The notes under the pieces are model-generated. The model searched no databases, was not told where the DNA came from, and saw only the letters and a program-made list of their open reading frames with translations. The translations under genes were made by a program, and so were the position numbers. Source: Pseudomonadota bacterium (lineage in GTDB: Bacteria; Pseudomonadota; Gammaproteobacteria; Acidiferrobacterales; Acidiferrobacteraceae). From it: a stretch of DNA of 12,202 bases. The stretch is taken from NCBI GenBank assembly GCA_021795255.1, contig JAJYPQ010000080.1:1-12202 (forward strand), written 5' to 3'. Shown piece after piece: positions 1-7,183 of the stretch (position 1 is its first letter; each line of letters begins with the position of its first letter).

Positions 1-408
1 GGCATTCCAGATTCCACACTCTATCGCTGGCGCGAGGAGATACGAGGTAAAGGAGGAACGGTGAACACAACGAAGCCGTCGGGCGATAAGCTGTCCTCGG
101 CCCAGAAGCTCGCCATCGTGGTGGCGACCTTCGCCATGAACGCCGCGGAACTCGGTGAGTATTGCCGTAAGGAAGGGCTCTTCGCAGACCAGGTCAAGGC
201 CTGGCGGATAGCCTGTGAGCAGGCCACGGGTGTCGGTCCCGGGGGGACGGCCTCCGACCTGCGAACCGCCTTGGCCCAAGAGAAGAAGCGCAGTCAGTCC
301 TTGGCTCGCGAACTGAACCGCAAGGAGAAGGCGCTGGCGGAAACCGCCGCGCTTTTGACACTCCGAAAAAAGCCGCGGCGAGTCTTTCGGGAGGACGAGG
401 ACGTATGA
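1..408 (+). CDS. IS3-type transposase orfA, 5' end outside window
   Basis: The frame is open from base 1 without a start codon, so the gene begins to the left. The GTG at base 61 is in frame but probably internal. The first 20 codons read like the recognition helix of a transposase helix-turn-helix (STLYRWREEIRGKG). After this comes a second helical region typical of these orfA proteins (LSSAQKLAIVVATFAMNAAE, then EYCRKEGLFADQVKAWR), and then a charged coiled-coil stretch (ELNRKEKALAETAALL) used for subunit pairing. The C-terminus (LRKKPRRVFREDEDV) matches the usual ending of the family. The protein would bind the element's ends and supply the DNA-binding half of the transposase. The stop TGA (406-408) overlaps the orfB ATG at 405, which suggests translational coupling. 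Its orfB partner is destroyed, so the gene is probably a relic. Confidence 0.7.
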   Translation, partial: GIPDSTLYRWREEIRGKGGTVNTTKPSGDKLSSAQKLAIVVATFAMNAAELGEYCRKEGLFADQVKAWRIACEQATGVGPGGTASDLRTALAQEKKRSQSLARELNRKEKALAETAALLTLRKKPRRVFREDEDV

Positions 409-614
409 TGAGCACCCCAGATCGCCAGGCCGCAGTCAGGCTCATCCAGGAGGCCGTAAGAAGCGGCGCCCGTAAACGGCGTGCGTGTGCAGAGCTTGGG
501 CTCACTCTGCGCACCTTCGAGCGCTGGACGCGTAACGGAGGCGTTGCCTCTGACTCGCGACCCGTGGCCGTGCGCCCGGTACCCGCCAACGCCCTTTCGG
601 CCCAGGAGCGCACA
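1..614 (+). mobile_element. IS3-type element remnant (right-truncated)
   Basis: This stretch holds the end of an orfA and the beginning of an orfB in the overlapping arrangement typical of IS3-like two-frame transposases. The left end lies outside the window. Transposase-like sequence stops near base 612, before any catalytic DDE domain, and no right terminal inverted repeat is visible. The copy is therefore a broken remnant that cannot move by itself. The family call rests on recognised protein style, not on a database match. Confidence 0.6.
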
Positions 615-974
615 GAGCACAGTCCCTATCGCGTGCCGTGGGCGCGAGTGATGGCGCGTATCACGGTTTTTGAGTCACCCTATGACGCAACCTATGGTCT
701 AGAATCCTGGTTCGATCGCCGGACTGGCAAGCGCCCCGTCTATTTGCGCGTCGGCCCCAGCTCCTTCGAAGAACTTGCCTGTCGGCATTGGGATTATTAC
801 TGGCAATATATGGGGACAGGTGATGCGGTGTTGGCACGCAGAAGTCGGGGCGAGAAGTCGACGCAACGATTGGTACGGAAAAAGGAGACGGGAGCGCGGA
901 AGCGTGCGCTGGTGAGGCGTTTTGTGCGCGGGTTTGTTGGCGGTTCCAGGATTCGTGTTGTTGTCTGTATTTAG
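405..974 (+). pseudogene. Truncated IS3-type orfB fused to unrelated downstream sequence
   Basis: The first ~70 codons look like the start of an IS3-type orfB: a helix-turn-helix (ACAELGLTLRTFERWTRN) and then the linker AVRPVPANALSAQER found just before the catalytic part. At about base 612 the resemblance ends. The frame stays open to 974, but the remaining ~120 residues contain no DDE catalytic domain. They include a stretch rich in aromatic residues (ACRHWDYYWQYMGTG) and then a very basic tail. An internal ATG at 651 could start an independent small protein of about 107 residues, but I see no Shine-Dalgarno in front of it and do not recognise the product. The best reading is a transposase fragment joined to foreign DNA by a deletion or a later insertion. 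The 3' part could be a remnant of another gene. Confidence 0.55.
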
Positions 975-1209
975 GGCGATGAGCGGGTGGACAATCCGTC
1001 GTGGTCACGGGCCCCGGGAGATCATCGATGTCTGCGAAGGACATCCGTTTTTTTGTGAGCAGAGGAAGGCGTCGTGACAAAGCCGTATCAAGACGGGTTT
1101 TTTGAAGGTGTGTGCGGGCGCAGCGGCTCTTCCGGGGGTCGATATCTTGGGGTAGACGTGAGCCCGTGTTCGCGGTCCGGACGAGGCGTGTCTTGAGCGC
1201 GAGGAGGGG
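975..1209. other. Gene-poor stretch before the T6SS-linked genes
   Basis: No convincing coding frame is visible on either strand. It contains one plausible rho-independent terminator (1027-1054) and a weaker hairpin with a T run (CCGT at 1083-1086, ACGG at 1092-1095, then six Ts). A promoter for the downstream + strand genes should lie here, but I could not pick a clear sigma70 or sigma54 site. Confidence 0.4.
1027..1054 (+). terminator. Likely rho-independent terminator
   Basis: GATGTC (1027-1032) and GACATC (1040-1045) form a perfect 6-bp stem around the 7-base loop TGCGAAG. After two bases comes a run of seven Ts (1048-1054). It would stop + strand transcription from the IS3 remnant side and insulate the genes starting at 1240. 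The stem is short and only half GC, so it may be weak. Confidence 0.45.
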
Positions 1210-1239
1210 GTGGAGGAATATGACCCGGGAAATGGCCGC

Positions 1240-1875
1240 ATGGGAATAAACAAAGTCGACGCACCCAGGAATAAGGCGCGCAACCCGTCGCCGAAGTCGT
1301 CATCCTGGAACCTGGGATACCGCGATCTGGTGGCGGTGCTGGTGCTGACACTCGGTGCCCGCACCGTTTTTCACAAACATTGGGGCTTGGTAGGGGATGT
1401 TTTTGGCTTCCTCGTGATCGCTGTGGATTACCTATTGGTAATCCTGGTTCAGGTGAGCCGGGTTTTGACGGCCCGGGACGTCGTGGCGGTCGGTGTCCTG
1501 ACATTGGGTTGTGGCGTTGTCCACGGGCACATGGGGATGTGGCTTTTTCTGGCGTTTATGTATGTCGGGGTCGTATACGGGTTTACCCGGTGGATCGTGG
1601 TTATTCCCTATGTACTGGCCCGCCGGACGTGGTCCTTGCAGGAGTGGCGACAGAAAGCCCGCTTGTGGGGGTGGACGTTGTCCCTGTCGCTGCTCAGCAT
1701 CGCTTTGCTTTACGGGGCTAGCCTGTGGTATCCGGGCATCGTGTTCCGCGCCCACCTCGCTACCGCGTTCCCTATCTACGGCCTGATTGCGGGCCCCGTC
1801 AGTCTGTTGGCCTTGCCCCTGTACATTGATGCCTTGATAGGGGTACGGCGGCAAAAGCGCGTGACCGCCGCGTGA
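1240..1875 (+). CDS. Multi-pass membrane protein with internal duplication, function unknown
   Basis: I do not recognise the family. From the ATG at 1240 the product is 211 residues: a polar, basic N-terminus of about 25 residues and then several hydrophobic segments (roughly 29-46, 49-72, 80-96, 101-127, 143-165 and 179-201), so it should sit in the inner membrane. Two stretches about 51 residues apart are clearly related: RDLVAVLVLTLG followed by VFHKHWG, and RDVVAVGVLTLG followed by VHGHMG. Each ends with an HxH pair, suggesting an ancient duplication of a helix-loop unit. An in-frame GTG at 1210 would add ten residues, but the purine-rich GAGGAG before it is too close. The ATG has only a weak GGGA nine bases upstream. 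The stop is 53 bp before the likely clpV start, so it is probably cotranscribed with clpV, which makes a T6SS-associated membrane role possible but unproven. Confidence 0.7.
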   Translation: MGINKVDAPRNKARNPSPKSSSWNLGYRDLVAVLVLTLGARTVFHKHWGLVGDVFGFLVIAVDYLLVILVQVSRVLTARDVVAVGVLTLGCGVVHGHMGMWLFLAFMYVGVVYGFTRWIVVIPYVLARRTWSLQEWRQKARLWGWTLSLSLLSIALLYGASLWYPGIVFRAHLATAFPIYGLIAGPVSLLALPLYIDALIGVRRQKRVTAA

Positions 1876-1915
1876 AAGAAACGTGTGGCTGCTGTAAATG
1901 ATGAGAACAAAATTC

Positions 1916-1920
1916 AGGGG
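1916..1920 (+). promoter_or_regulatory. Shine-Dalgarno deciding the clpV start
   Basis: AGGGG lies 8 bases before the ATG at 1929 but only 2 bases before the in-frame ATG at 1923. Spacing therefore favours 1929 as the clpV start; the difference is two residues. Confidence 0.5.
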
Positions 1921-1928
1921 ACATGACG

Positions 1929-4709
1929 ATGAGCGTAAAGCAAGTCAAAAGCCTTCTTGGCAAATTGGGTGACTATTGCGTCAACACGCTGGATGCGGCC
2001 GCGGGATTTGCGTCGGCAAGGGCTCATTACGAAATCACGATCGAGCATCTCTGTATCAAGCTTCTGGAAGACGGCACTGGCGACATGGCGCACATCCTGC
2101 GCGCCTACCAGGTCGATATGGATCGTCTCTGGCAAGGCCTGCTGCAGGCTTTGAATACGAACAAGGCCGGCAACACCGGTAAGCCCGGATTTTCGCCTCT
2201 TATGCTGCAGTGGCTCGAGCAGGCGTGGCTCAATGCCAGTCTGTGTTACGGTCATTCAGCTATTCGCTCGGGCGATTTGCTCGACGCGCTCCTGGAACTG
2301 GCCCCGCGCCTGCCCGGCAACCATTTTGCGCTACTCGATGACATCCCGCTTCAGGAGCTCCGGGAGAACTTCGCGAGTCTGACCAAGGGCTCCGCTGAGT
2401 CTGTCAGTGCCGCGGGGTCCACCGCTGGTCAGTCCTCTGTACGTACCGGGACACCAGCCGCTGAAAACGGCGCCTTGTCGCAGTTTTCGGTGGATCTCAC
2501 GGCGCGGGCGCGGGATGGCGCCATAGACCTTGTCTTGGGCCGCGACAATGAAGTGCGGCAGATGGTTGATGTCTTGAGTCGGCGGCGCAAGAACAATCCG
2601 ATTCTTGTCGGGGACCCGGGGGTCGGCAAGACGGCCCTGGTAGAGGGCCTTGCGCTGCGCATCGTTGCGGGGGACGTCCCGGAAGAGCTTCGCCATGTCG
2701 CGGTCCACATTCTGGACATGGGGTTGTTGCAGGCCGGGGCGGGCGTCAAGGGGGAGTTTGAGAAGCGCCTTAAAAACCTCATAGACGAAGTGAAACAGTC
2801 CCCCGTGCCGATCATTCTTTTCGTGGATGAGGCGCATACGCTGATCGGCGCCGGCGCTGAGGCGGGCAGTGGCGATGCCGCCAATCTTTTGAAGCCCGCG
2901 CTGGCCCGGGGCGAACTGCGCATGATCGCGGCAACGACATGGTCTGAATACAAGAAGTATTTCGAGCGGGATGCGGCGCTCGTGCGCAGATTCCAGCTCA
3001 TCAAGGTCGATGAGCCGGACCAGGAAACCGCGATCATGATGTTGGGTGGGCTCAAGAGCTATTACGAACGCCACCACAAGGTTCTGATTACAGATGCGGC
3101 ATTGCGGGCGGCCGTGGAGCTGTCCAGTCGGTACATTATCGGCCGGCAATTGCCCGACAAGGCCATAGACCTTCTCGATACCGCGGCGGCGCGCGTCCGC
3201 CTTGCGCAATCGACTCCACCTGCCGTTATCGAGCGCCTCGAGGCAAGGCGGCAGCATATTCAGAGGCGCCTGCAAAGCCTGCGGGAAGAAGAGGCGCAGG
3301 GTCTTCCCGTCCCGTCATCGGAACTGGGCGAACTCGAGGCCCAGGAGCGAGAGGTGACGGAATCACTGTCCCGCGAGCAGATGCAATGGAAAGTCGAGAT
3401 GACCCTGGTGCAGGCACTCACACGGCAGAGGCAGGAGGCGGTGGCATTCCTTTCGGACCCGGGTTCGGCCCAAGGACAGAAGGCGCGTGCGCAGCTTGGG
3501 CGGGCGCGCAGCGACATGCTGGCGACACAGGGGGGTTCTTCGCTGGTGCCGACAGAGGTCAATCGCGATGTGGTGGCCTCAGTCGTATCGGATTGGACGG
3601 GCGTGCCCGTAGGCAGCATGTTGAGCGATCTGGCCGGGGCAATGCTGGAGTTTGAGGACAGCATCGGTCAGCAGGTGATGGGGCAGGATCAGGCGCTGGC
3701 CCGCATCGGTTCGGCCCTGCGCATAAAGGCGGCGGGATTTTCGCGAGTCGAGGCGCCGCTGGGGGTGTTTCTTCTCGTGGGTCCAAGCGGTGTCGGAAAA
3801 ACCGAGACGGCCCGGGCGATCGCCGATTATCTTTTTGGTGGGGCACGATTCCTGATTCACATTAATATGAGTGAATATAAGGAGGCACACACGGTCTCGC
3901 AGCTGAAGGGGTCTCCTCCCGGATATGTGGGGTACGGCGAGGGCGGGGTGCTGACCGAGGCCGTGCGACAGCGTCCCTATTCCGTCGTCTTGCTCGATGA
4001 AGTGGAAAAGGCCCACCCGGATGTCATGAGTCTTTTCTATCAGGCCTTCGATCAGGGCCTCATGCGGGATGGCGAGGGGCGCGAGATCGATTTCCGGAAC
4101 ACGGTCATTCTGCTGACCAGCAATCTGGCGGCCGAAAAGATCCTGTCATTGTGGCAGGAAGCGGTAGTTTCGCCGCCTGTCGAGGACCCCAAAAAGGCCA
4201 AAAAGGGCAGCCGGCGCAGAAAGGCCGCCGAAGAGGTGCCGGAGGGGTCCCGGGGGGCCGTGCCGCTGTCGATGGAAAAAATGGAAAGGGAGATTCAGCC
4301 GGAATTGCTGGGTTATTTCCCGCAGGCGCTACTTGCGCGCATGCAGGTTGTGCCCTATGTGCCGCTCGACTCGGCGGCGTTGAAACGCATCGTTGCGACG
4401 AAACTCGACAAAGTGGCGGGCCGGATCCTTAAGGCCCATGACCTGAAATTGCGCTGCACGGCTGGGGTCATCGACCATCTTTCGGCTTTGTGCGAGCGCC
4501 CGGAACTCGGTGCCCGCCATGTCGACGCGATCATCGAGCGTCAGCTGCTGCCTAGTATCGCCCGGCAGTTGCTGGCCTATATGGTGGCCGATGACATGCC
4601 GGATGCGCTGAGTCTCGGCCTTGATGAGGCGGGCGAGATCGTCTGCGATTTTCTGACGTTTGCGGCCGATGAGGATGCACCGGCTGTGGTGCAGGCATCC
4701 GGTTCATGA
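1929..4709 (+). CDS. clpV: Type VI secretion ATPase ClpV (TssH)
   Basis: This is a full-length (926 residues) Clp/Hsp100 AAA+ unfoldase of the ClpV branch, which disassembles the contracted T6SS sheath in the cytoplasm so that subunits can be reused. Residues ~1-160 form the N-domain that in ClpV binds the sheath protein TssC/VipB. The first ATPase domain has Walker A GDPGVGKT (228-235) and Walker B FVDEAH with D300/E301. A coiled-coil middle domain spans about 433-518. The second ATPase domain has Walker A GPSGVGKT (618-625), pore-loop GYVGYG (665-670), Walker B LLDEVEKAH with D690/E691, and sensor-2 GAR (861-863). The ClpV-type stretch ELLGYFPQALLARMQVVPYV separates it from ClpB. An unusual Lys/Arg-rich insertion (about 743-778; basic core 755-766) precedes that stretch. 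All catalytic motifs are intact. It lies between a membrane-protein gene and the DUF2169 gene, 9 bp from the latter. ClpV assignment is firm; participation in a complete T6SS cannot be judged here. Confidence 0.95.
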   Translation: MSVKQVKSLLGKLGDYCVNTLDAAAGFASARAHYEITIEHLCIKLLEDGTGDMAHILRAYQVDMDRLWQGLLQALNTNKAGNTGKPGFSPLMLQWLEQAWLNASLCYGHSAIRSGDLLDALLELAPRLPGNHFALLDDIPLQELRENFASLTKGSAESVSAAGSTAGQSSVRTGTPAAENGALSQFSVDLTARARDGAIDLVLGRDNEVRQMVDVLSRRRKNNPILVGDPGVGKTALVEGLALRIVAGDVPEELRHVAVHILDMGLLQAGAGVKGEFEKRLKNLIDEVKQSPVPIILFVDEAHTLIGAGAEAGSGDAANLLKPALARGELRMIAATTWSEYKKYFERDAALVRRFQLIKVDEPDQETAIMMLGGLKSYYERHHKVLITDAALRAAVELSSRYIIGRQLPDKAIDLLDTAAARVRLAQSTPPAVIERLEARRQHIQRRLQSLREEEAQGLPVPSSELGELEAQEREVTESLSREQMQWKVEMTLVQALTRQRQEAVAFLSDPGSAQGQKARAQLGRARSDMLATQGGSSLVPTEVNRDVVASVVSDWTGVPVGSMLSDLAGAMLEFEDSIGQQVMGQDQALARIGSALRIKAAGFSRVEAPLGVFLLVGPSGVGKTETARAIADYLFGGARFLIHINMSEYKEAHTVSQLKGSPPGYVGYGEGGVLTEAVRQRPYSVVLLDEVEKAHPDVMSLFYQAFDQGLMRDGEGREIDFRNTVILLTSNLAAEKILSLWQEAVVSPPVEDPKKAKKGSRRRKAAEEVPEGSRGAVPLSMEKMEREIQPELLGYFPQALLARMQVVPYVPLDSAALKRIVATKLDKVAGRILKAHDLKLRCTAGVIDHLSALCERPELGARHVDAIIERQLLPSIARQLLAYMVADDMPDALSLGLDEAGEIVCDFLTFAADEDAPAVVQASGS

Positions 4710-4718
4710 GGCATCGCG

Positions 4719-5780
4719 GTGTTGCATCTTGATAATCAGTCGCCTTACGCCGCGGGGCTTTTTCCGGGCTGGAGTCAAGCGCGCACATTTCAAGAAACGT
4801 TGGTGGTCAAGGCGGGTTTTCGGTTCGATGCGGGCGGGCAACTGGCGCCTCTCAATCCGCCTCCTGCCATCGAGACGGCGGACCAGCACTATGGCTCCCC
4901 GTTGAAGACGAGCCTGGCCGCAGTAGCGGAAGTGATGCCTTTTAAGGGGGGGGCAGAGTTGTATGCGTATGGCACGGCGCAGCCGCCGCCCCAGGCCCGC
5001 GTTATGGAAGTTGAGCTGGGACTCGAGGGCAACGGCCGCGTGCCATGGAAAAACACGTTGCGCATCACCGGGAAACGGACGTGGCGCAGGAGGATATTCG
5101 GTCTGGAGCCGACCGACCCGGAGATCTTGACGCCCGTGCCGCTGCGTTATGAGTCGGCCCATGGCGGCTGTAACGACGCAGCTCATGAAACCGATTGGCG
5201 CAATCCGGTTGGCACGGGGTACACGAAGGCGCAGCGGGTGCAGGGCATGGCGCTGCCGCAGATCGAAGGGGAGGGGCGTTTTTTATTGCGCCCAGGAGAC
5301 GCCGTAACGCCCGCAGGGTGGGGGCCTTTGGCGAGCTTTTGGTCGCCCCGCCGGGAGCTTCACGCCAAACCGAATATGGCGGCCACGCGCGCCCCGGAGT
5401 GCCCTTACGGTCACCACGTGCCTCCGGACCTTTTCAATGTCGCGCCGGCCGCTTTGCGGTTTGCTCGAGCTTTTCAGGCAGGCGACAGACTGAGCTTGCG
5501 GGGCCTTGTGCGCGACGTTCCTTACACCGAGCGCGTAACGCTCGAGTTGCCCGATCTGCGGCTTTCGGCCGTCCTCACGGAGGGCGGGGCCGAGCGCGCG
5601 GTGTCGCTTTCCTGTGACACCGTCATTGTCGATTGCGATCAGCAGACGCTTTGCCTGGTTCTGCGCGGCGCCATCGATGCGCGTCCGCTGGACCCCGTGA
5701 ATCGCTATGTCCGTGTCGAGGGGCAGTCGCTCTTTCTCGCCGTAAACGAAGGCGTCGCCGCCGCGGATCTTGCGACATGA
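4719..5780 (+). CDS. DUF2169 family T6SS-associated protein
   Basis: The 353-residue product matches the DUF2169 family, found almost always in T6SS loci next to VgrG, PAAR or thiolase-like genes and thought to help load or assemble effectors on the spike. Family hallmarks visible are the N-terminal PYAAGLFPGW, the beta-rich block MPFKGGAELYAYGTAQPP (73-90), LRITGKRTW (114-122), NPVGTGY (162-168), and PAGWGPLASFWSPR (198-211). Near residue 234 there is PPDLFNVAP, the usual landmark of the second half. No signal peptide or membrane segment is seen, so it should be cytoplasmic. The start is GTG at 4719 (TTG at 4722 is the alternative), 9 bp after clpV, with no ATG in frame nearby. The biochemical function of the family is not settled. 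The ATG of the next gene overlaps this stop, so the two are probably made together. Confidence 0.88.
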   Translation: MLHLDNQSPYAAGLFPGWSQARTFQETLVVKAGFRFDAGGQLAPLNPPPAIETADQHYGSPLKTSLAAVAEVMPFKGGAELYAYGTAQPPPQARVMEVELGLEGNGRVPWKNTLRITGKRTWRRRIFGLEPTDPEILTPVPLRYESAHGGCNDAAHETDWRNPVGTGYTKAQRVQGMALPQIEGEGRFLLRPGDAVTPAGWGPLASFWSPRRELHAKPNMAATRAPECPYGHHVPPDLFNVAPAALRFARAFQAGDRLSLRGLVRDVPYTERVTLELPDLRLSAVLTEGGAERAVSLSCDTVIVDCDQQTLCLVLRGAIDARPLDPVNRYVRVEGQSLFLAVNEGVAAADLAT

Positions 5781-6898
5781 CCAGTGCGCACAGTGCTGCG
5801 TCCGGCGCGCGCCAGGAGCGCGCGGTTCCTGATGAGAGTCCCGTGAGTTGCCCTGCGCTTCAGGGCGTCTTTTTGGAGGATGGTGCAGTTGTCTGCTGGG
5901 GTGGAGACACGCCAGCGGCTTTGATCGAAACGCTCAATGGACAAAAGAAACCCGGCCGCATGCACCCGACCTACTTTGGGGCCGGCTTCGGAGGGGATGT
6001 CCCGGCGTTCTATGCCCCCTTGCCAGACAGCCTTCCGAGGCGTCCAAGCCGCGTGGAAGAGCTCGCCTGTCGGGCGTTGGGCCCTTTGCTCGCGACCGTG
6101 CAGAATACAAAGGCATCGCGGGTTCTTGTCCGTACGCTCTTGCCATCACCCGATACGCATAATCTCGAGGCGCTCGATGCCCTGATCCAGGAGGCGGGCT
6201 ATGTGCACAGAGCGGGTGGATCTGATCAGGGTGCCACGGCGTCGTTGGCGCAGGTGCTGCTGGAATTGAGTGATGACCGTTGGGATGTGGTGATATTTGG
6301 CGGCGTTGATTCCTTGATCGGCGTGGAATCGCTGGCGGCACTCGATCGCTGCGGAACGCTCGCGACCACGAGCGCAATGGGGCAGGTGCCGAGCGAGGCG
6401 TGCGCTTACGTTTCCTTCCGCAAGCGCATGGATCCGGAATCCGAGATTCAGGTCAAAGGCGTCGCGTATGCCGCCGAGTCTCATCCCAAAGACGCGGATC
6501 GCACTACCATGCAGGCCCTGCCAGATGCCCTGCAAGCGCTGCTCAAAGAGCGGATGTTGCGTCTCGACGGGACGGAAACGGTCATTTTGCCTGATGTGAC
6601 CTCGCGTACGCAGTGCGAGTGGTGGCAGGTCAATCAACGTTTCTGGCCGATAGTCAACGCCGTAGACCAGAAGGTCGCAGCCGTGGCGAATTTACCGCCG
6701 CCGCAAGAATTGCCTCAGCCAACCGTAATTACGGTGAGCGCGATTGCCGGGCATGTCGGCGCGGCCACTTTGGCCGTTGCGCTTGTCTTTGCACAAGCGC
6801 TGTTGGAGAAAGGCGCAGGCACCGCGCTTATCCTCGAGCCCGGCACTGATCCGGCTCGTGGCGTTGTCTGTTTGCAGAAGGCAGCCGGGTCAGGCTAG
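5777..6898 (+). CDS. Beta-ketoacyl-synthase-fold (thiolase-like) T6SS accessory protein
   Basis: The frame is open from 5633, but the ATG at 5777 overlaps the DUF2169 stop as ATGA and is the natural start, giving 373 residues. The middle (RWDVVIFGGVDSLIGVESL, 168-186) resembles the stretch after the active-site elbow of beta-ketoacyl synthases. SAIAGHVGAATLAVAL (321-336) resembles the second active-site histidine loop (H326). The place where KAS enzymes carry the nucleophilic Cys appears filled by GATAS (152-156), so it is probably not a working condensing enzyme. KAS-like proteins of this kind are recurrent partners of DUF2169 in T6SS accessory modules; their role is unknown. No signal peptide is seen. 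The TAG at 6896 may be a premature stop, because the same frame stays open with coding-like codons to 7084. Confidence 0.75.
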   Translation: MTSAHSAASGARQERAVPDESPVSCPALQGVFLEDGAVVCWGGDTPAALIETLNGQKKPGRMHPTYFGAGFGGDVPAFYAPLPDSLPRRPSRVEELACRALGPLLATVQNTKASRVLVRTLLPSPDTHNLEALDALIQEAGYVHRAGGSDQGATASLAQVLLELSDDRWDVVIFGGVDSLIGVESLAALDRCGTLATTSAMGQVPSEACAYVSFRKRMDPESEIQVKGVAYAAESHPKDADRTTMQALPDALQALLKERMLRLDGTETVILPDVTSRTQCEWWQVNQRFWPIVNAVDQKVAAVANLPPPQELPQPTVITVSAIAGHVGAATLAVALVFAQALLEKGAGTALILEPGTDPARGVVCLQKAAGSG

Positions 6899-7183
6899 GG
6901 GGCCGTTAAACAAGGGCCTGGGCAGTGCGCCGATTTGCAGCGCGTTTTGGCGTCTGAATCCGCGAGCAAAGGCGCGTGCTTGATGTTGCGCCTCGCGTGG
7001 TCGGCGGTGCTGGCACATAACAGAACCGATTGCTTTTTCCTGCCTTTGCCCCAGACGCCTCGCTCGATCATCGGGCGCGGATAGAACGGATCCGGTCGCG
7101 CAGATGGCGAAGGCGCAACTGGATATTTCGCGGGCCCGAGACTGGCATAGAGGGCGTCACGGAACCCGCTTACGATTAATAAC
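6899..7183. other. Interval between T6SS module and IS1380 remnant
   Basis: No independent gene is supported. The frame of the preceding KAS-like gene stays open from 6899 to the TAG at 7082-7084 (61 sense codons), with codon choice like the gene itself (frequent TTG, GCG, GTT). It reads roughly AVKQGPGQCADLQRVLASES and continues with a hydrophobic stretch LRLAWSAVLAHN. This could be the lost C-terminal part of that protein or the remnant of a next gene. I see no terminator or promoter. Confidence 0.35.

Noticed and set aside
833..850. TGGCAC resembling a sigma54 -24 element
   Set aside because: No TTGC follows at the required distance. The similar TGGCAC at 7011 also lacks a correctly spaced -12 element.
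2331..3275. Minus-strand open frame of 314 codons inside clpV
   Set aside because: It overlaps the Walker motifs of clpV on the other strand and has no sensible protein features.
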